A DNA stretch of 64,000 nt from Diphasiastrum complanatum (Eukaryota; Streptophyta; Lycopodiopsida; Lycopodiales; Lycopodiaceae). The notes under the pieces were generated by a model, which worked only from the letters and a program-made list of their open reading frames with translations, did no database searches and had not been told where the DNA came from. The stretch is taken from contig CM055100.1 of NCBI GenBank assembly GCA_029204225.1, positions 12,757,503-12,821,502 of the forward strand. The letters run 5' to 3'. Shown one piece after another: positions 48,716 through 60,628 of the stretch. The translations under genes and the position numbers were made by a program. Each line of letters starts with the position of its first letter. Position 1 is the stretch's first letter.

Positions 48716-48930
48716 TGAGGACTAAAACATAAAATGGACCTATGTTAGCAATGAATCCAAGTAAGGTAAAGGTTTTGGTACTACCCGACCAAAGGATAGT
48801 CGGATTTACACCTCAAGGATGCATAGAGAGAGATTAACAAAACAAAGTTCCTCTTGACAAGTCAAGACTAAAACCTTTTAAAACACTTTATTCATAGACT
48901 ACCAAGGTAACACATAGCTGAAAAGTATAC

Positions 48931-48935
48931 ACTAC
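48931..48935. other. Copia-3 target site duplication (ACTAC), partner at 55369-55373
   Basis: Five bases directly repeated on both sides of the element, as expected for copia integrase. Confidence 0.95.
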
Positions 48936-49591
48936 TGTGAAAAAATACAGATCCTAAGTGGATCTAAACTCCAAGATCATTGGCTTGAATGCTTGCACTC
49001 CAAACTACATAAGCTAGGAATTGGCAACACATTCTATGCTACCTAGAATGCAAAGAACTTGATCAAAAAGCATTTACCACAAATGGAAACTTCCATAAAC
49101 ATCAAGTGCGGCCCAAAATAGCATTATACAGTCCATAATACATCAGCCTATCACTTTTGGAAAGCACCTAAGATCATACACAATAGCTTGAAGACAATAC
49201 ACACAACAATGCTCTCAATGGAGGAAGAAACAATGACAATGATCTATTGATCTCAATGAAGCATACAGAAGGTTTCTCCAACCTGTTTTCCACGACTTCC
49301 CTACTATTTATCGATGAGGAAGATGACTCTCTCTCCTCTCTCTAGAAGGTACTTGACCCTAGATATTCCCTATATAGGAAAAATAGCTAAAAATGGCTTA
49401 TATGACCAAAATACATCAAAATGGTCTCATTTTGAAGGGTATGAAGTTTGACACTTCATCATACTGAAAAAATACAGTAAATAAAAACATTGTGGCCTGG
49501 TTCACACGTGTGAAACTCCAGAACCAAAACTATTTACAATTTTAGCCAATTTAGGCCTCAAACTAGCTAGGAAATGTTGACAATTTTCACA
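48936..49591 (-). repeat. Copia-3 3' LTR (656 bp)
   Basis: Same length as 54713-55368. The differences seen are CAGAAGG versus CAAAAGG and TTTATCGATG versus TTTATGGATG. The stop codon of gag-pol lies inside its first five transcribed bases. Confidence 0.96.
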
Positions 49592-52500
49592 CTCCCTCTT
49601 CAACATTGGATGCTAGTTTCAACATAGTCTTTGAGCACATTCCAAGATTAGATCTATGCATTAAATATAGGTCCTTTCCCAATGGTTTGGTGAAGATATC
49701 AGCCACACACTCCTTTGAAGAGACATGTTGAAGCTCCACCTCTTTGGCAATGACTTGATCTCTCACAAAATGGTGAGCAATCTCAATGTGCTTGCTCCTT
49801 GCATGAAAAACAGGATTGCTTGCCAAGATTTGGGCTGAAAGGTTATCACAAAGTATGATTGGAGTCTTCTCTGGTTCCAGCAAGTGAAGATCCAATAACA
49901 TCCTCTTGATCCAAAGAATCTCCTTGGTGCATGTTGTTAATGCCTTGTACTCGGCTTCAGTGGAAGATAGAGAGATAGTTGGTTGCTTCTTTGATAGCCA
50001 TGAGACCACTCCATCTCCAAGATAGATTGCAAAGGCACTTGTTGACTTCCTATCCATTTGATCACCTGAAAAATCTGAATCTGAAAATCCACAAAGGTTA
50101 GGTGTAGTACCTCCATACAAGATGCCAAAATCTCTAGATCCCGAGATGTATCTAAGTACTCTCTTTCCTAGCTTCCAATGAGCCTCACTAGGATCTTGCA
50201 TAAATTGACTTAGTTTACCAACCACAAAGCTTAGATCAGGTCTTGTGATGGTTAACCATATAAGAGATCCTATTAGCTTTCTATAGAGAGTAATGTCCTT
50301 GAAGGATCTTTCATTACTTCTTGTAGTTAGCTTTACATTTGATTCCATAGGAGTAGAAACAACTTTACAATCTTCCATATGAAACCTTTTTAGAATAGAG
50401 TTAACATACTTTTCTTGACATATGAATGTAGATTTAGAAGTTCTAATAATCTCTATTCCTAAGATATAATGAAGTTTACCAAGATCTTGAATTTCAAACT
50501 CTCTTTTGAGTGCCATCTTGATTTCATCTATATCTAGATTGTTACCACCACTTAAGATAATGTCATCAACATAGATCAAAAGTAAAGTGATATCATTTTC
50601 ATTCAATCTAAAGTAGAGAGAATGATCATACTCACTCATAACAAAGTTTTGAGAAAGTAAGAAGGAATTGAGCTTAGCATACCAACTCCTTGGTGCTTGC
50701 TTTAGCCCATACAAACTCTTTTGGAGATAGCACACATGATTAGGCTCATCATGTGAAACATAGCCCTCGGGTTGCTCCATGTAAATATCTTCTTCAAGAT
50801 CACCATTCAAGAAGGCATTAGTAACATCCATTTGCCACATATCCCAATCATAAAGAGTTGCAAGAGAGATTAGGATTCGAATAGTTACCATCTTTGCCAC
50901 GGGTGCAAAGGTCTCATCATAGTCAATACCATATTCTTGAGCATACCCCTTTGCCACCAACCTTGCCTTGTACTTGTTGATTGATCCATCTTGATTTGTC
51001 TTGATCTTGAAGATCCACTTACAACCAATTGCCTTCTTGTCCTTTGGAAGCTTTACCAACCTCCATGTGTTGCTTTTGATGAGTGCTTGATGCTCATGAT
51101 CCATGGCTTGGATCCATTCCTTCTTTTGAATTGCTTCACCTACACAAGTTGGTTCATCAAAAGAGGTAAGAAAAGCAAAGTTAGAGTTGTCCACCACTTG
51201 CTTTCCTTTTTCATCATAGGTTAGCCTTGATGGCTTAGCCCTTTGCCTTTGAGTCTTCCTTGAAGTTTGCTTTGGAGTGGCATCTCCATCTTCATCCAAG
51301 ACATCTTGCACATCATGATGATTAGTAGGCACATCAACATCAACATCAACAACATTGGAAACATTCTCTTCATGAAAGATGACATCCCTACTTATGACAA
51401 CTTTCTTTGTAGAAGGAATGTACACTTTGTAAGCCTTGCTTACTTCACTATAGCCGACAAACACACCCTTCTTTGATGAAGGATCTTCTTTAGTTCTATC
51501 ATCAAGTGTGATATTGACAAAACATGTACATCCAAAGATCCTACAATGCTTGACACTCGGCCTTCTACCATAAAGAACCTCATGAGGAGTTTTACCATCC
51601 AAGGAAGCACTTGTCCATATATTACATAGATAGTTAGCACATGCTAAAGCTTCCCCCCAAAAAGACTTAGCAAGATTAGCATGTAGTCTCATTGCCTTGG
51701 CACATTCACAAAGGGTTCTATTCTTCCTCTCGGCCACTCCATTCTGTTGTGGAGTCCTAGGACTAGACATCTCCCTCTTAATCCCATGTGCTATACAAAA
51801 GTCTTTGAACCTATTTGAGGTGTATTCCCCTCCATTATCAGATCTTAAGCATTTGATCTTTGTATTGAATTGGTTTTCCATTTCATTCTTGAACTTGACA
51901 AATGCAGCAAACACTTCATCCTTACTTTTAAGAAGATAGATCCAAGTATACCTACTAAAGTCATCAATGAAAGTTGCATACATCTTTGCCCCACCATTGC
52001 TAGTTGTACTAGAAGAATGAATATCAGAATGCACAAGTTGAAAAGCTTCTTTAGATCTAGAAGTAGATCTAGAATAAGCAAGTCTATGAGATTTGGACAA
52101 GGCACAATGTTCACAAACACTATTGTTTGCAACAAGACTTTTAGGGAGACCAAGAACAAGCTCTTTCTTTGCCATTACCTCCAAAGATTTGAAGTTGGGA
52201 TGGCCCAACCTCTTGTGCCAAACTTCTTGGTTTGTCAATTGCTCCCTAGCCATACATCCTTCATGATTAGAGATCACACATGCATCAAGCTTGAAAAGTT
52301 TACCATGCCTCCTACCTTGAGCAATCAAGGATCCACATTTACTTATCAAACATGCATCTCCAATGAACTCCACATCAAGTCCTTTGTCAATCATTTGACT
52401 TACACTAAGCAAATTCTTAGTGATTGAAGGAATGTACAAAACATTTTCAAGATTTGCTTTCCTATTTGTTGAAAGGGAAATAGGAATAGTGCCTATGCCT

Positions 52501-53540
52501 TTGATGTCACATTGACCATCATTTGCAGTGTAGATGATGTTACCTTCTCCCTCATAAGACAATAAGGATGTAAAGTATTCCTTATGTCTTGTCATGTGAG
52601 ATGAGGCTCCACTATCAATCCACCAAGGATCATTATCATCTATGTTGGCTAACAAACTTGAAGTCATAACAAGTGATTCACATGTGTTATGTTCTTCCTC
52701 ATCTATTGTAAGATTTCCTTGCCTCTCTCCTTGCTCTCTTTTCTTCTTATAACATTCATTTGCAAAATGACCTTTTATCCCACAATAAAAGCACTTGAAC
52801 TTTGACTTATTGTTCTTAGTAGAAGAGGAAGAGGAAGAGTGATCATCATGATCAAAGTTACCACCTTTGGACCATTTCCCTTTGCCTTTACCTTTGCCCT
52901 TGAATTTGCCTTTTGTGAAGAAAGCCTCTTCACCTCCACCTTGCAAGGATGCACCATCAAGCTTTGATTGCAACCTATGTTCTTCAGCCAATAAGATTTC
53001 TTGCAAGTCAACCACACTTGGCAAGACTCTTTGAATGGCAAAACTTTGCACAAGGTTAGCATGTTCATTTAGCAAACCATTCAACATAACTTGGACTATT
53101 TCACCATCTTTTATGTTCTCATCAATGCATGCTAAATCATCACTTAGGGACTTAACTCTCAAGATAAATGCATGAGCACTTTCACCCTCTCTTTGCCTAC
53201 TAGAAAATATTTGTCTCCTTAGGGTCAATACCCTAGATGTGGACTTTGATTCAAAGAGCTTCTTTAAGGCATTCCATGCCTCACTTGCACTTTGACACTT
53301 TCCAACTTCCTTGAGAAGTTCATTTGTAACATTCATTTTAATGATATGAAGAGCCCTTTTGGCCTTCTTATCAAACCTTTGTTGCTCTTGAAGTGTGAGA
53401 GGTCTCTCTTCAATTTCTGCAACTATGTCCATGAGTTCATTCAACTCAAGTAAGGACTCCATCCTCACTTTCCAAGTAGAGTAGTTTGATGAACTCAACC
53501 TTTCACTAGACTCTAGCATGATCCCACCATTGGAAGCCAT
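49587..53540 (-). CDS. Copia-3 gag-pol polyprotein (1317 aa), intact
   Basis: Single frame that makes capsid and all enzymes for copia retrotransposition. Gag (residues 1-240) ends with a Lys/Gly-rich tail. The zinc knuckle CFYCGIKGHFANEC is at 250-263. The protease has DSGASSH at 309. Pre-integrase has HKRLGH at 443 and CEHC near 476. The integrase core has D506, D568 (SDNGGEY) and E604 (NGVAERKNR). RT runs from about 805, with DVTNAFLNGDL at 904 and YVDD at 990-993. RNase H has FSDSDFSGD near 1152, STEAEY near 1193 and ADIFTKPL at 1280. All catalytic residues expected for the family are present. The ATG at 53540 fits the start of gag. The last Val codon and the TGA are partly supplied by the 3' LTR. 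Confidence 0.97.
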   Translation of the reverse strand: MASNGGIMLESSERLSSSNYSTWKVRMESLLELNELMDIVAEIEERPLTLQEQQRFDKKAKRALHIIKMNVTNELLKEVGKCQSASEAWNALKKLFESKSTSRVLTLRRQIFSSRQREGESAHAFILRVKSLSDDLACIDENIKDGEIVQVMLNGLLNEHANLVQSFAIQRVLPSVVDLQEILLAEEHRLQSKLDGASLQGGGEEAFFTKGKFKGKGKGKGKWSKGGNFDHDDHSSSSSSTKNNKSKFKCFYCGIKGHFANECYKKKREQGERQGNLTIDEEEHNTCESLVMTSSLLANIDDNDPWWIDSGASSHMTRHKEYFTSLLSYEGEGNIIYTANDGQCDIKGIGTIPISLSTNRKANLENVLYIPSITKNLLSVSQMIDKGLDVEFIGDACLISKCGSLIAQGRRHGKLFKLDACVISNHEGCMAREQLTNQEVWHKRLGHPNFKSLEVMAKKELVLGLPKSLVANNSVCEHCALSKSHRLAYSRSTSRSKEAFQLVHSDIHSSSTTSNGGAKMYATFIDDFSRYTWIYLLKSKDEVFAAFVKFKNEMENQFNTKIKCLRSDNGGEYTSNRFKDFCIAHGIKREMSSPRTPQQNGVAERKNRTLCECAKAMRLHANLAKSFWGEALACANYLCNIWTSASLDGKTPHEVLYGRRPSVKHCRIFGCTCFVNITLDDRTKEDPSSKKGVFVGYSEVSKAYKVYIPSTKKVVISRDVIFHEENVSNVVDVDVDVPTNHHDVQDVLDEDGDATPKQTSRKTQRQRAKPSRLTYDEKGKQVVDNSNFAFLTSFDEPTCVGEAIQKKEWIQAMDHEHQALIKSNTWRLVKLPKDKKAIGCKWIFKIKTNQDGSINKYKARLVAKGYAQEYGIDYDETFAPVAKMVTIRILISLATLYDWDMWQMDVTNAFLNGDLEEDIYMEQPEGYVSHDEPNHVCYLQKSLYGLKQAPRSWYAKLNSFLLSQNFVMSEYDHSLYFRLNENDITLLLIYVDDIILSGGNNLDIDEIKMALKREFEIQDLGKLHYILGIEIIRTSKSTFICQEKYVNSILKRFHMEDCKVVSTPMESNVKLTTRSNERSFKDITLYRKLIGSLIWLTITRPDLSFVVGKLSQFMQDPSEAHWKLGKRVLRYISGSRDFGILYGGTTPNLCGFSDSDFSGDQMDRKSTSAFAIYLGDGVVSWLSKKQPTISLSSTEAEYKALTTCTKEILWIKRMLLDLHLLEPEKTPIILCDNLSAQILASNPVFHARSKHIEIAHHFVRDQVIAKEVELQHVSSKECVADIFTKPLGKDLYLMHRSNLGMCSKTMLKLASNVEEGV
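49592..49602 (-). other. Copia-3 polypurine tract
   Basis: The minus strand reads GAAGAGGGAG directly before the 3' LTR. It is also coding (the last Glu, Glu, Gly codons of gag-pol). Confidence 0.85.
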
Positions 53541-54700
53541 GATTCTAATGTTTCTTCAACTTTTAGGTTCTGTCCTAAAGCACTTAGCACTCACTTTTCT
53601 CTCAACAAATGATAGATAAAGAGATCTATGAAGATTTAGGACCCTAAAACACTTCTATCTTGAACCTAGATGGTTTCCAAGCATAGAAAGGAAGATTGAA
53701 ACACATGCAACACTTTGCACACACTAAGAATGGATTACAAAATCAAACCAACCTGAACACACTCTTGCTTAAGCTCTCAAACTTTCCAGCAAGTGACCAA
53801 ATCAAGTTATGGTGTGAAGAGTTACTTGCATTCTTAGAAAATACCCAAAACTAGGATGCCAAGATTACCTAGTAATGAACAAACTTGATCAACATATGAT
53901 CAACACACTAAGATATTGATTCAACCTGTAAAACCACATGTAAACCACACTTCTAAAAGTTTATAAACTCCAGCAAGTGATAAATACAAGATTTAGAGGT
54001 GAATGAATGAGCACACTTAGTGAATCACAAGACTAGCTTCACTATCTTGTCAAATCTTGGTGTTTAGATGTAGATCTAAGATCACTTCACATGAGAATGT
54101 TCCTCAACCTGTTAAGAACCTGAAAACACACTTGCATAATGGTTAACACCATCCAGCAAATGCTCCAATCAAATTACATAAGGAGAGTTACTTACATGCT
54201 CAACAAAGTACACCAAAATTTATGCCAAAATTGATGACAATCTTTACAATATGCTCTTCACAATGGAGCTTACAATATGTTCACCCAAAAAAGGGGATCT
54301 TTCATCCAAATGGGAGCTTTGCTCAGCCTTTAGGAGAATTACAACTCACTCAAAAGAGCATTTGTCATCCACTTAAGGAGAAGTTTCATCCACTTAAGGA
54401 GAGTGTTCATCCAAGAATGGAGATTGTCAACAATAGGATTGAAAAGAACATTGTTAGTATTGAATATGCACAAGCCTCACAATCACAAATGATTAGGTGT
54501 TATGATCTGATCCAAAATAGTTTCTTTTCAGCCTCTGATCTTCAATAGACCTGAAATATGCTTTTGATCCACAAGTTCAACTCACAAAACAAAGGTTAGT
54601 AAGATTTGATCAACAAAGCAATGCAAAATCATGCTAGAACTTGATCAAACATCCAAATATCACCAAAAATGGAATACTTACTGTAAATAGAAGCCAACCA

Positions 54701-54712
54701 GCTCTGATACCA
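54701..54712 (-). other. Copia-3 primer binding site (initiator Met tRNA)
   Basis: The minus strand reads TGGTATCAGAGC immediately after the 5' LTR, an exact match to the usual plant copia site. Confidence 0.95.
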
Positions 54713-55368
54713 TGTGAAAAAATACAGATCCTAAGTGGATCTAAACTCCAAGATCATTGGCTTGAATGCTTGCACTCCAAACTACATAAGCTAGGAATTG
54801 GCAACACATTCTATGCTACCTAGAATGCAAAGAACTTGATCAAAAAGCATTTACCACAAATGGAAACTTCCATAAACATCAAGTGCGGCCCAAAATAGCA
54901 TTATACAGTCCATAATACATCAGCCTATCACTTTTGGAAAGCACCTAAGATCATACACAATAGCTTGAAGACAATACACACAACAATGCTCTCAATGGAG
55001 GAAGAAACAATGACAATGATCTATTGATCTCAATGAAGCATACAAAAGGTTTCTCCAACCTGTTTTCCACGACTTCCCTACTATTTATGGATGAGGAAGA
55101 TGACTCTCTCTCCTCTCTCTAGAAGGTACTTGACCCTAGATATTCCCTATATAGGAAAAATAGCTAAAAATGGCTTATATGACCAAAATACATCAAAATG
55201 GTCTCATTTTGAAGGGTATGAAGTTTGACACTTCATCATACTGAAAAAATACAGTAAATAAAAACATTGTGGCCTGGTTCACACGTGTGAAACTCCAGAA
55301 CCAAAACTATTTACAATTTTAGCCAATTTAGGCCTCAAACTAGCTAGGAAATGTTGACAATTTTCACA
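54713..55368 (-). repeat. Copia-3 5' LTR (656 bp)
   Basis: Promoter-bearing LTR for the minus-strand transcript. On the minus strand CCTATATAGGGAATATC (near 55150) is a good TATA candidate. Confidence 0.96.
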
Positions 55369-56956
55369 ACTACTATTAAAAGCACCGTAAAGCGAAACAT
55401 ATCTCAAGACATCCAGCTGGTACCTGCCACCACCCCACTACACAAAACTGCACAAGTTAGCACAGTGAGGAAGACAGGTGTCAATCTTGACTGTCAGTTG
55501 TTATTCAAGTACAAAATACGTTACTCTCAACTAATCAGCTTGCAATGGAAAATAAAGTTTAGTGCAGTTTAATCTTCCCTTACTAGTTTTCGTCACAAGT
55601 AATTGGCCAAACCATGCTAACAACGTATCAGGGCATCCGCCATACTGATCAGTTTGCTATTTTTTGGTCCGTATCGTTAGATAATACGCAATACGCACTT
55701 GAAAACAAGCCATATAAGTAGCATAGTAAAATGTGAGCATGTAAGCAGTTTAGACCAGTACATGTGTTTTGCGGGAAATCCATGCCATCCCATCACTCTT
55801 ATCTGTAACAGACAATGTACAGTGCTCGTGACTTCTTGAGCAAATCCATGCCATACAAGAGTCCGCAAACCCCACTTCCCGTTCTTACGATTATAAACCA
55901 AAATAGTGCTTCAGACATCACCCGAGAAACTGTTATAATCTAGTGCAAAATGTGAAAGTAGGCATTTGCGTATGCACATTCAAACTAAGATTGGGGCAAT
56001 TCCATGACATTCCGATCTTATGAATGAATATGTTCTTAGCACAAAACCATGTACTTTAAAGAACTTACAACAATTACACAAATCCCTGTATAGAAAAAAA
56101 CATGTTATAAACTCCAGGGTTATCATCATTCCAAAAGTAAGCACTGGTGTATTAGTTTTGATTGCATGAAAAATAGACATAGTTATCGTATCATACTACT
56201 TTTCTTGCATATTTTCGTCAAGCTTACTCTGTCACCCTGCATTTTGAGCCTTACTAATAGAAATTTGTAAACATCCATGCATTTCTGACCTGAATGGTAG
56301 ACAATACAGATTGTTGTGAAGCAATCACGATTGCAATTTGTAGTTTAGAAGATTGGCCTTCCGTATCCATTTATAAGAATCGTCATTGCATAGATACATG
56401 CATATGAGTAATCCAATTAGTTTATAATACCTTTCGAATGGGTTTATGGTCTTCTTCATAAAGCGTAATTTGGAGTGTAGATGTTATGAGTGTCAATTGA
56501 CGTATACCTAAACCCTTCGTGCTCTTTTATGCTGTAAAATTGTGTGAGACAGAGATAATCATAAGTATTATCACCGACCTATTATCGTAGCGAGCTGTTC
56601 TCCGATTATGAGATATATATACGTAGACCACAGTCATTTAAGAACATTTCTACCATCAACCATCACTATAATGCGATAATGACGTCCTTTTTGCAAGTAT
56701 ATGCAAGAGATTGTGAAGAACTAATGTATGTCGCGCTGCTAAACAAGCGAGCTATGATAATTGTCAGCATTCTCATCGTTGAACAGCAATTTTTGGCCAA
56801 GTATTTCAGTGCTAGCAGTGCTATTAGCACCCTCCAGGGTCGCGCTGTAGCAATCAACAAAAAGCTAAAAACTACCACAGCGATTTACAATTGTTATGGT
56901 AGCGCTACCACATCCCTACATCATTGTCAAATAGGCTCATATTCATGCCTACAAAG

Positions 56957-57385
56957 TCAGCCAGCGCTGGCTTGTAACACCTGTATGTTATAAAGCAAGT
57001 ATCGAAAGCAATCATGCATGCCATAACAAGCGCTTGATACTCTCATATGCTTGCTACCAAAGCTATCGATGATATAACAAGAATGCCAAAGGTTGCAACT
57101 GAATCTATCCATATCTTTTGCAAACAAAGTACTCAAATCAAAAGTAAACTGGTATGAAGGACACTTACCAAAGTATTTCAAAGTTTGCTCTCTGACCGTT
57201 GCAGCGTAAGCTTTAACACTGCAATTCTTGATATGCCAAAGCAGAAGGTAGAAGAACATGAAGAGAGAAGAGGAGAGAGGGTGTGGAGAAAGCTTGCAGG
57301 CTCATTCCTTCCTTATGTAGATGCATTTGAAACAAGAGTGCTGAAGAAGCAAAGGGATCATGTCCGTAGGACGTACCTCCACTGA
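56957..57385 (-). other. Conserved open stretch of unknown status, right arm
   Basis: Counterpart of 8790-9209, with the same leader-like LLFSLHVLLPSALA frame and the KAYAATVRE...LKYFG block followed by GTAAGT. Not recognised. Confidence 0.3.
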
Positions 57386-57507
57386 TCTTGACTGTTGAAG
57401 TCGCTTTGGTGGTTTTCAAGTTTCCCTCCAATAGTTACAAAGGGTGGTCATATATCTTTTTAAAGTACTAAGGGCTAAGTATATAATAGAGAAGTTGCAT
57501 ACCATTC

Positions 57508-57509
<2 letters not shown>

Positions 57510-57591
<82 letters not shown>
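57510..57591. repeat. (GA)n microsatellite, about 41 units
   Basis: An uninterrupted GA run at the outer edge of the right arm. Confidence 0.95.
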
Positions 57592-57593
<2 letters not shown>

Positions 57594-57598
57594 CAATT

Positions 57599-57722
57599 TA
57601 CTATCATTGTATCATGTGTAGTAGAAATAATTTCATGGTAGAGATGCAACTCCAATAAAACTTTATTATTGTATCGTGTGCAGTAGAATTAATTTCATGG
57701 TAGGGATGCAACTCCAATAAAA
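57599..57722. repeat. Two tandem units of about 62 bp
   Basis: Both units contain TAATTTCATGGTAG, GATGCAACTCCAATAAAA and a variant of ATTGTATCRTGTG. The outer edge of the inverted duplication lies inside the first unit. Confidence 0.8.
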
Positions 57723-58816
57723 ATTTGTTCTGGTTTCGTGGCAAATAACATAGTGGCACTGGTTAGCAGCAGGGATCATCTGAACGAGATAAGATTATGG
57801 CTTGTTTAGGGCTGGGCAGACAACTTCATAGCTGGGGGAACAACTTCGGGCCTATCTAAATTAATATTACAGCCTTTTGACACAACCAAGACTCTGTTAC
57901 AGGTGATTTTTTGTTCACTATTATAGTCTTTTGCTTTCATTGTTACGGCTCTATTGCCAAGAGCAATTGAAGTTGAAAGAATTTTGTACTTATTTCGGGA
58001 ATTTTCTTCCCGTTGGAAATAATTTTGGAATTGCAATCGATCGTCTAGTAAGTGCACTACCAGTTCACAATCGGTTTGTTTTTATGCTTTTCGAATTGTT
58101 TTGTTTGAAGGAATTTGGTGTCAATTTTGTTGTTGTCGATTACTGTGGTTAGCATCTCTGTGAAAGCAACAAGTTACTTTGATGGTTGGCTGGATTTTTT
58201 CCTATAGTCTCTTATTCTTCTTATAAATGGTTATTGTATTTTAAATGTTGTCTATTGTCCGTTTGGAAGACAGTTTGGTTTTAAAACAGTGGGAACAAGC
58301 TGGAACAGAAGCAAAAATACTGTAATTTGTTGGCTGTTGAGTGTTGGTGATGTTTGACAGGTTTGCAAGGCTACTTACTATGAATCACAGGCTTATGTTT
58401 CGTTTTCTAGCAAATTAACGGTTTGTTTGAAGGATTGTGAGCCTGTAAAGCCATTCTTGAGGATGGTTGGGTTCGGATTAAATGACTATTTGTGAAAATA
58501 GTTGTTAATTGCCTACAAAACTAGGTTTATGAAAAATTTTGGCAACATAACTGCTATCAGTGAAGCAAAACCCTGCAAAATCTTGTATTAAAACTATTGC
58601 GATCTATAAAACGCTACAAAGGCAACAGGATCTACAAAGATACAGCAGATGTTTGTGCCTTTGTGCTTCCTGCGTCATAAGAAAGGAAAAACTAGAATAA
58701 AACTCAGATTAACAAGCTGATTGTTAGCCTTTTGAACTCCTCCTGGGCGGCCTAAAAACCGGGAACAGAATACTCTGATTGGGAAGGTGATGGAGGGCAT
58801 TTCTCCTAGTTTCTTT

Positions 58817-58875
<59 letters not shown>

Positions 58876-60237
58876 GCCGATCCGAGCACTCTAATCTCTG
58901 TGTGCAGAAGCCTGAGAGGGGCACGATGGAGGGGCCCGAGTGGCCGTGTGCGGGTCCGAAGTGAGGGAGATGAACGAAATGGGGGGGGGGGGGGGTGTGT
59001 GTGGCCTATTACACTTAAAGTAAGTTATTGAAACTTAAGTGGGCCATGCAAGGTGCTAGGTGGGGTTGGTTGAGAGGGAGGGGGTTTAGGCTAGTGTTAA
59101 TTTTTTGAGTATTTTGAAAGCCTAGGGTTTTTCTTTTTTGTAGTAGGTTTTTTAGTTTTAAGAACTAATGTTTTGATTTTGCAATTGAAGTGTGAGCTAA
59201 AGTTGCTTAAGGACTTTCGTTGCATTGGCACTTAAAATTTCCGTTTTATATTTATTAGAACCCATTTGCCGATTAATAGGTATTATTTGTTAATGAAAGC
59301 ACGTATGGTCTAAAAATTAGCTTTTTTTGTAGACATTGCTTAATTTAGTAACTATTATAACTGTAATGAATGTGTTAATTGAACGAAATTATTTTCTAAT
59401 TTTCAGTTGGCAACCAAATGGATACTAATGAAATTTTGGAGGTGGGTGCTACCGAGATTCACCCGACATCACCAGGAAGTGATGGTGGAAATACTCCCAA
59501 CTAAGGATGTGTTGATATTTTTGGCAAAATTTCAAGTAATCTTTCCTCTTAGGGTCACTCAAAAGAGCTCGAGTTAACATTCTGACTTTTTCTCTCATCC
59601 CCGTATTTATCTAGCAAGTATGTGCATCTCGCACTTTTGGGGGTCATACCTCGAGGGTACTTTCATAATATTAGCATAAATGGTTCCTTGTCACTTGTTT
59701 CAAATTATGATTCAATGTTAGATTCTTTCTACTCAGATGAAGCTACAAGAGCTCAAAGGAACGTGCTCACTTTTATGTTTTTCATTTGCTATTAAGGTGA
59801 GCTTGTACTTACACTATGGGTAACTTTAAGTACCTTTTCTCATACACACTCCAGAATGAGGGTTTCAATCTCAATTAGGTTCACCAATGGCCATTCATCC
59901 TCCATTGTTGGTCTTATTGGTTTCTTCAGGATACCTTCCAAAGACTTCATGATGGTTGGGTTAAAGTCATGATCGACCTCTCAACCTCCATTCAAGACCT
60001 CAAGATTTGGTCCTAGCTACGCCATAGCTTTCCTTGCACTTATGGTGTGGGGTTTCTCTAGTTTGGATTCCATACCTTATCCTCTGTTAGCCATATGGAC
60101 TATGTGGACCTAGGCAGAAAGTTCCAATATAAAAACTAACTCAAAATGTCAACAAATTTAAATTGGGGGCTTGATTCTCTTCCATGACAATCAATAAATA
60201 GCTGAAATGAACCTTCAAAAAATCTTCTTATCAGTGC
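57723..60237. other. No gene seen; contains (CT)n and G tracts
   Basis: Mostly unremarkable AT-rich DNA. A CT microsatellite is at 58819-58873 and a G run at 58981-58995. A short frame near 59419 (MDTNEILEVGATEIHPTSPG) is too short to assign. Confidence 0.45.
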
Positions 60238-60300
60238 TTTAAAATTTTGACATTCTAGCTGCAAAAGGTTCTCAAGGACTGCTTGCTGTTTTTTTCTGGC
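60238..60300. repeat. Gene 3' flank sequence duplicated at 37163-37225
   Basis: About 60 bp beginning GTGCTTTAAAATTTTGACAT are repeated in copy III next to the WD40-gene intron scrap. They lie about 330 bp past the stop codon at 60629. Confidence 0.8.
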
Positions 60301-60628
60301 AAAGTGAAATTTGCTAGGTTTTAGTTGCCAGGTTCAATGACAATTTCTGTCTCATAGGTTTCACTTGCAGGACACCCCGTACTGCAACTACACCTTGCAT
60401 ATTTGAAATCTGTCGTACCATTCAGCAATTTGAAAACAAAGACATGCCAAAATGGTTTTCTTTGACTTTAATGTCACGATCTGTTACCACGCACAAGGAA
60501 GTGGTTTCAGGTTACAGTTCATACTGTACATATCTATAATGGTAGCAGACAACTTGAAAACTAAAACTCTTGTTTTGGCAGCCTGAATTGAATGGATAAG
60601 CTGGAATGCTGATCTCCTTGAAGCTGCT

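Larger units (their letters stand above)
48936..55368 (-). mobile_element. Copia-3: complete, young Ty1-copia retrotransposon (6433 bp)
   Basis: Two 656-bp LTRs begin TGTG and end CACA and differ, by eye, at only two bases. They flank an intact gag-pol, a perfect TGGTATCAGAGC primer site and a purine tract. The host duplication ACTAC (48931-48935 and 55369-55373) flanks the element. The left arm keeps the uninterrupted site near 10420-10435 (TTTTAATAGTACTGTATAC). The element is probably able to move or did so recently. Confidence 0.97.
46390..57637 (-). repeat. Right arm of the large inverted duplication
   Basis: Reverse complement of 8563-11870. Extra content here is Copia-3 (48936-55368), about 1.05 kb of gene X (47500-48560), a 305-bp tandem exon copy, about 165 bp near 56500-56665, and a longer GA tract. 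Beyond 46390 it keeps the last gene X exon, which the left arm lacks. Confidence 0.87.

Noticed and set aside
51870-52427. 185-codon plus-strand frame inside Copia-3
   Set aside because: Antisense shadow of the intact gag-pol.
57444-57641. Arg-Glu repeat frame (and a similar one at 58724-58924)
   Set aside because: Pure translation of GA/CT dinucleotide repeats.
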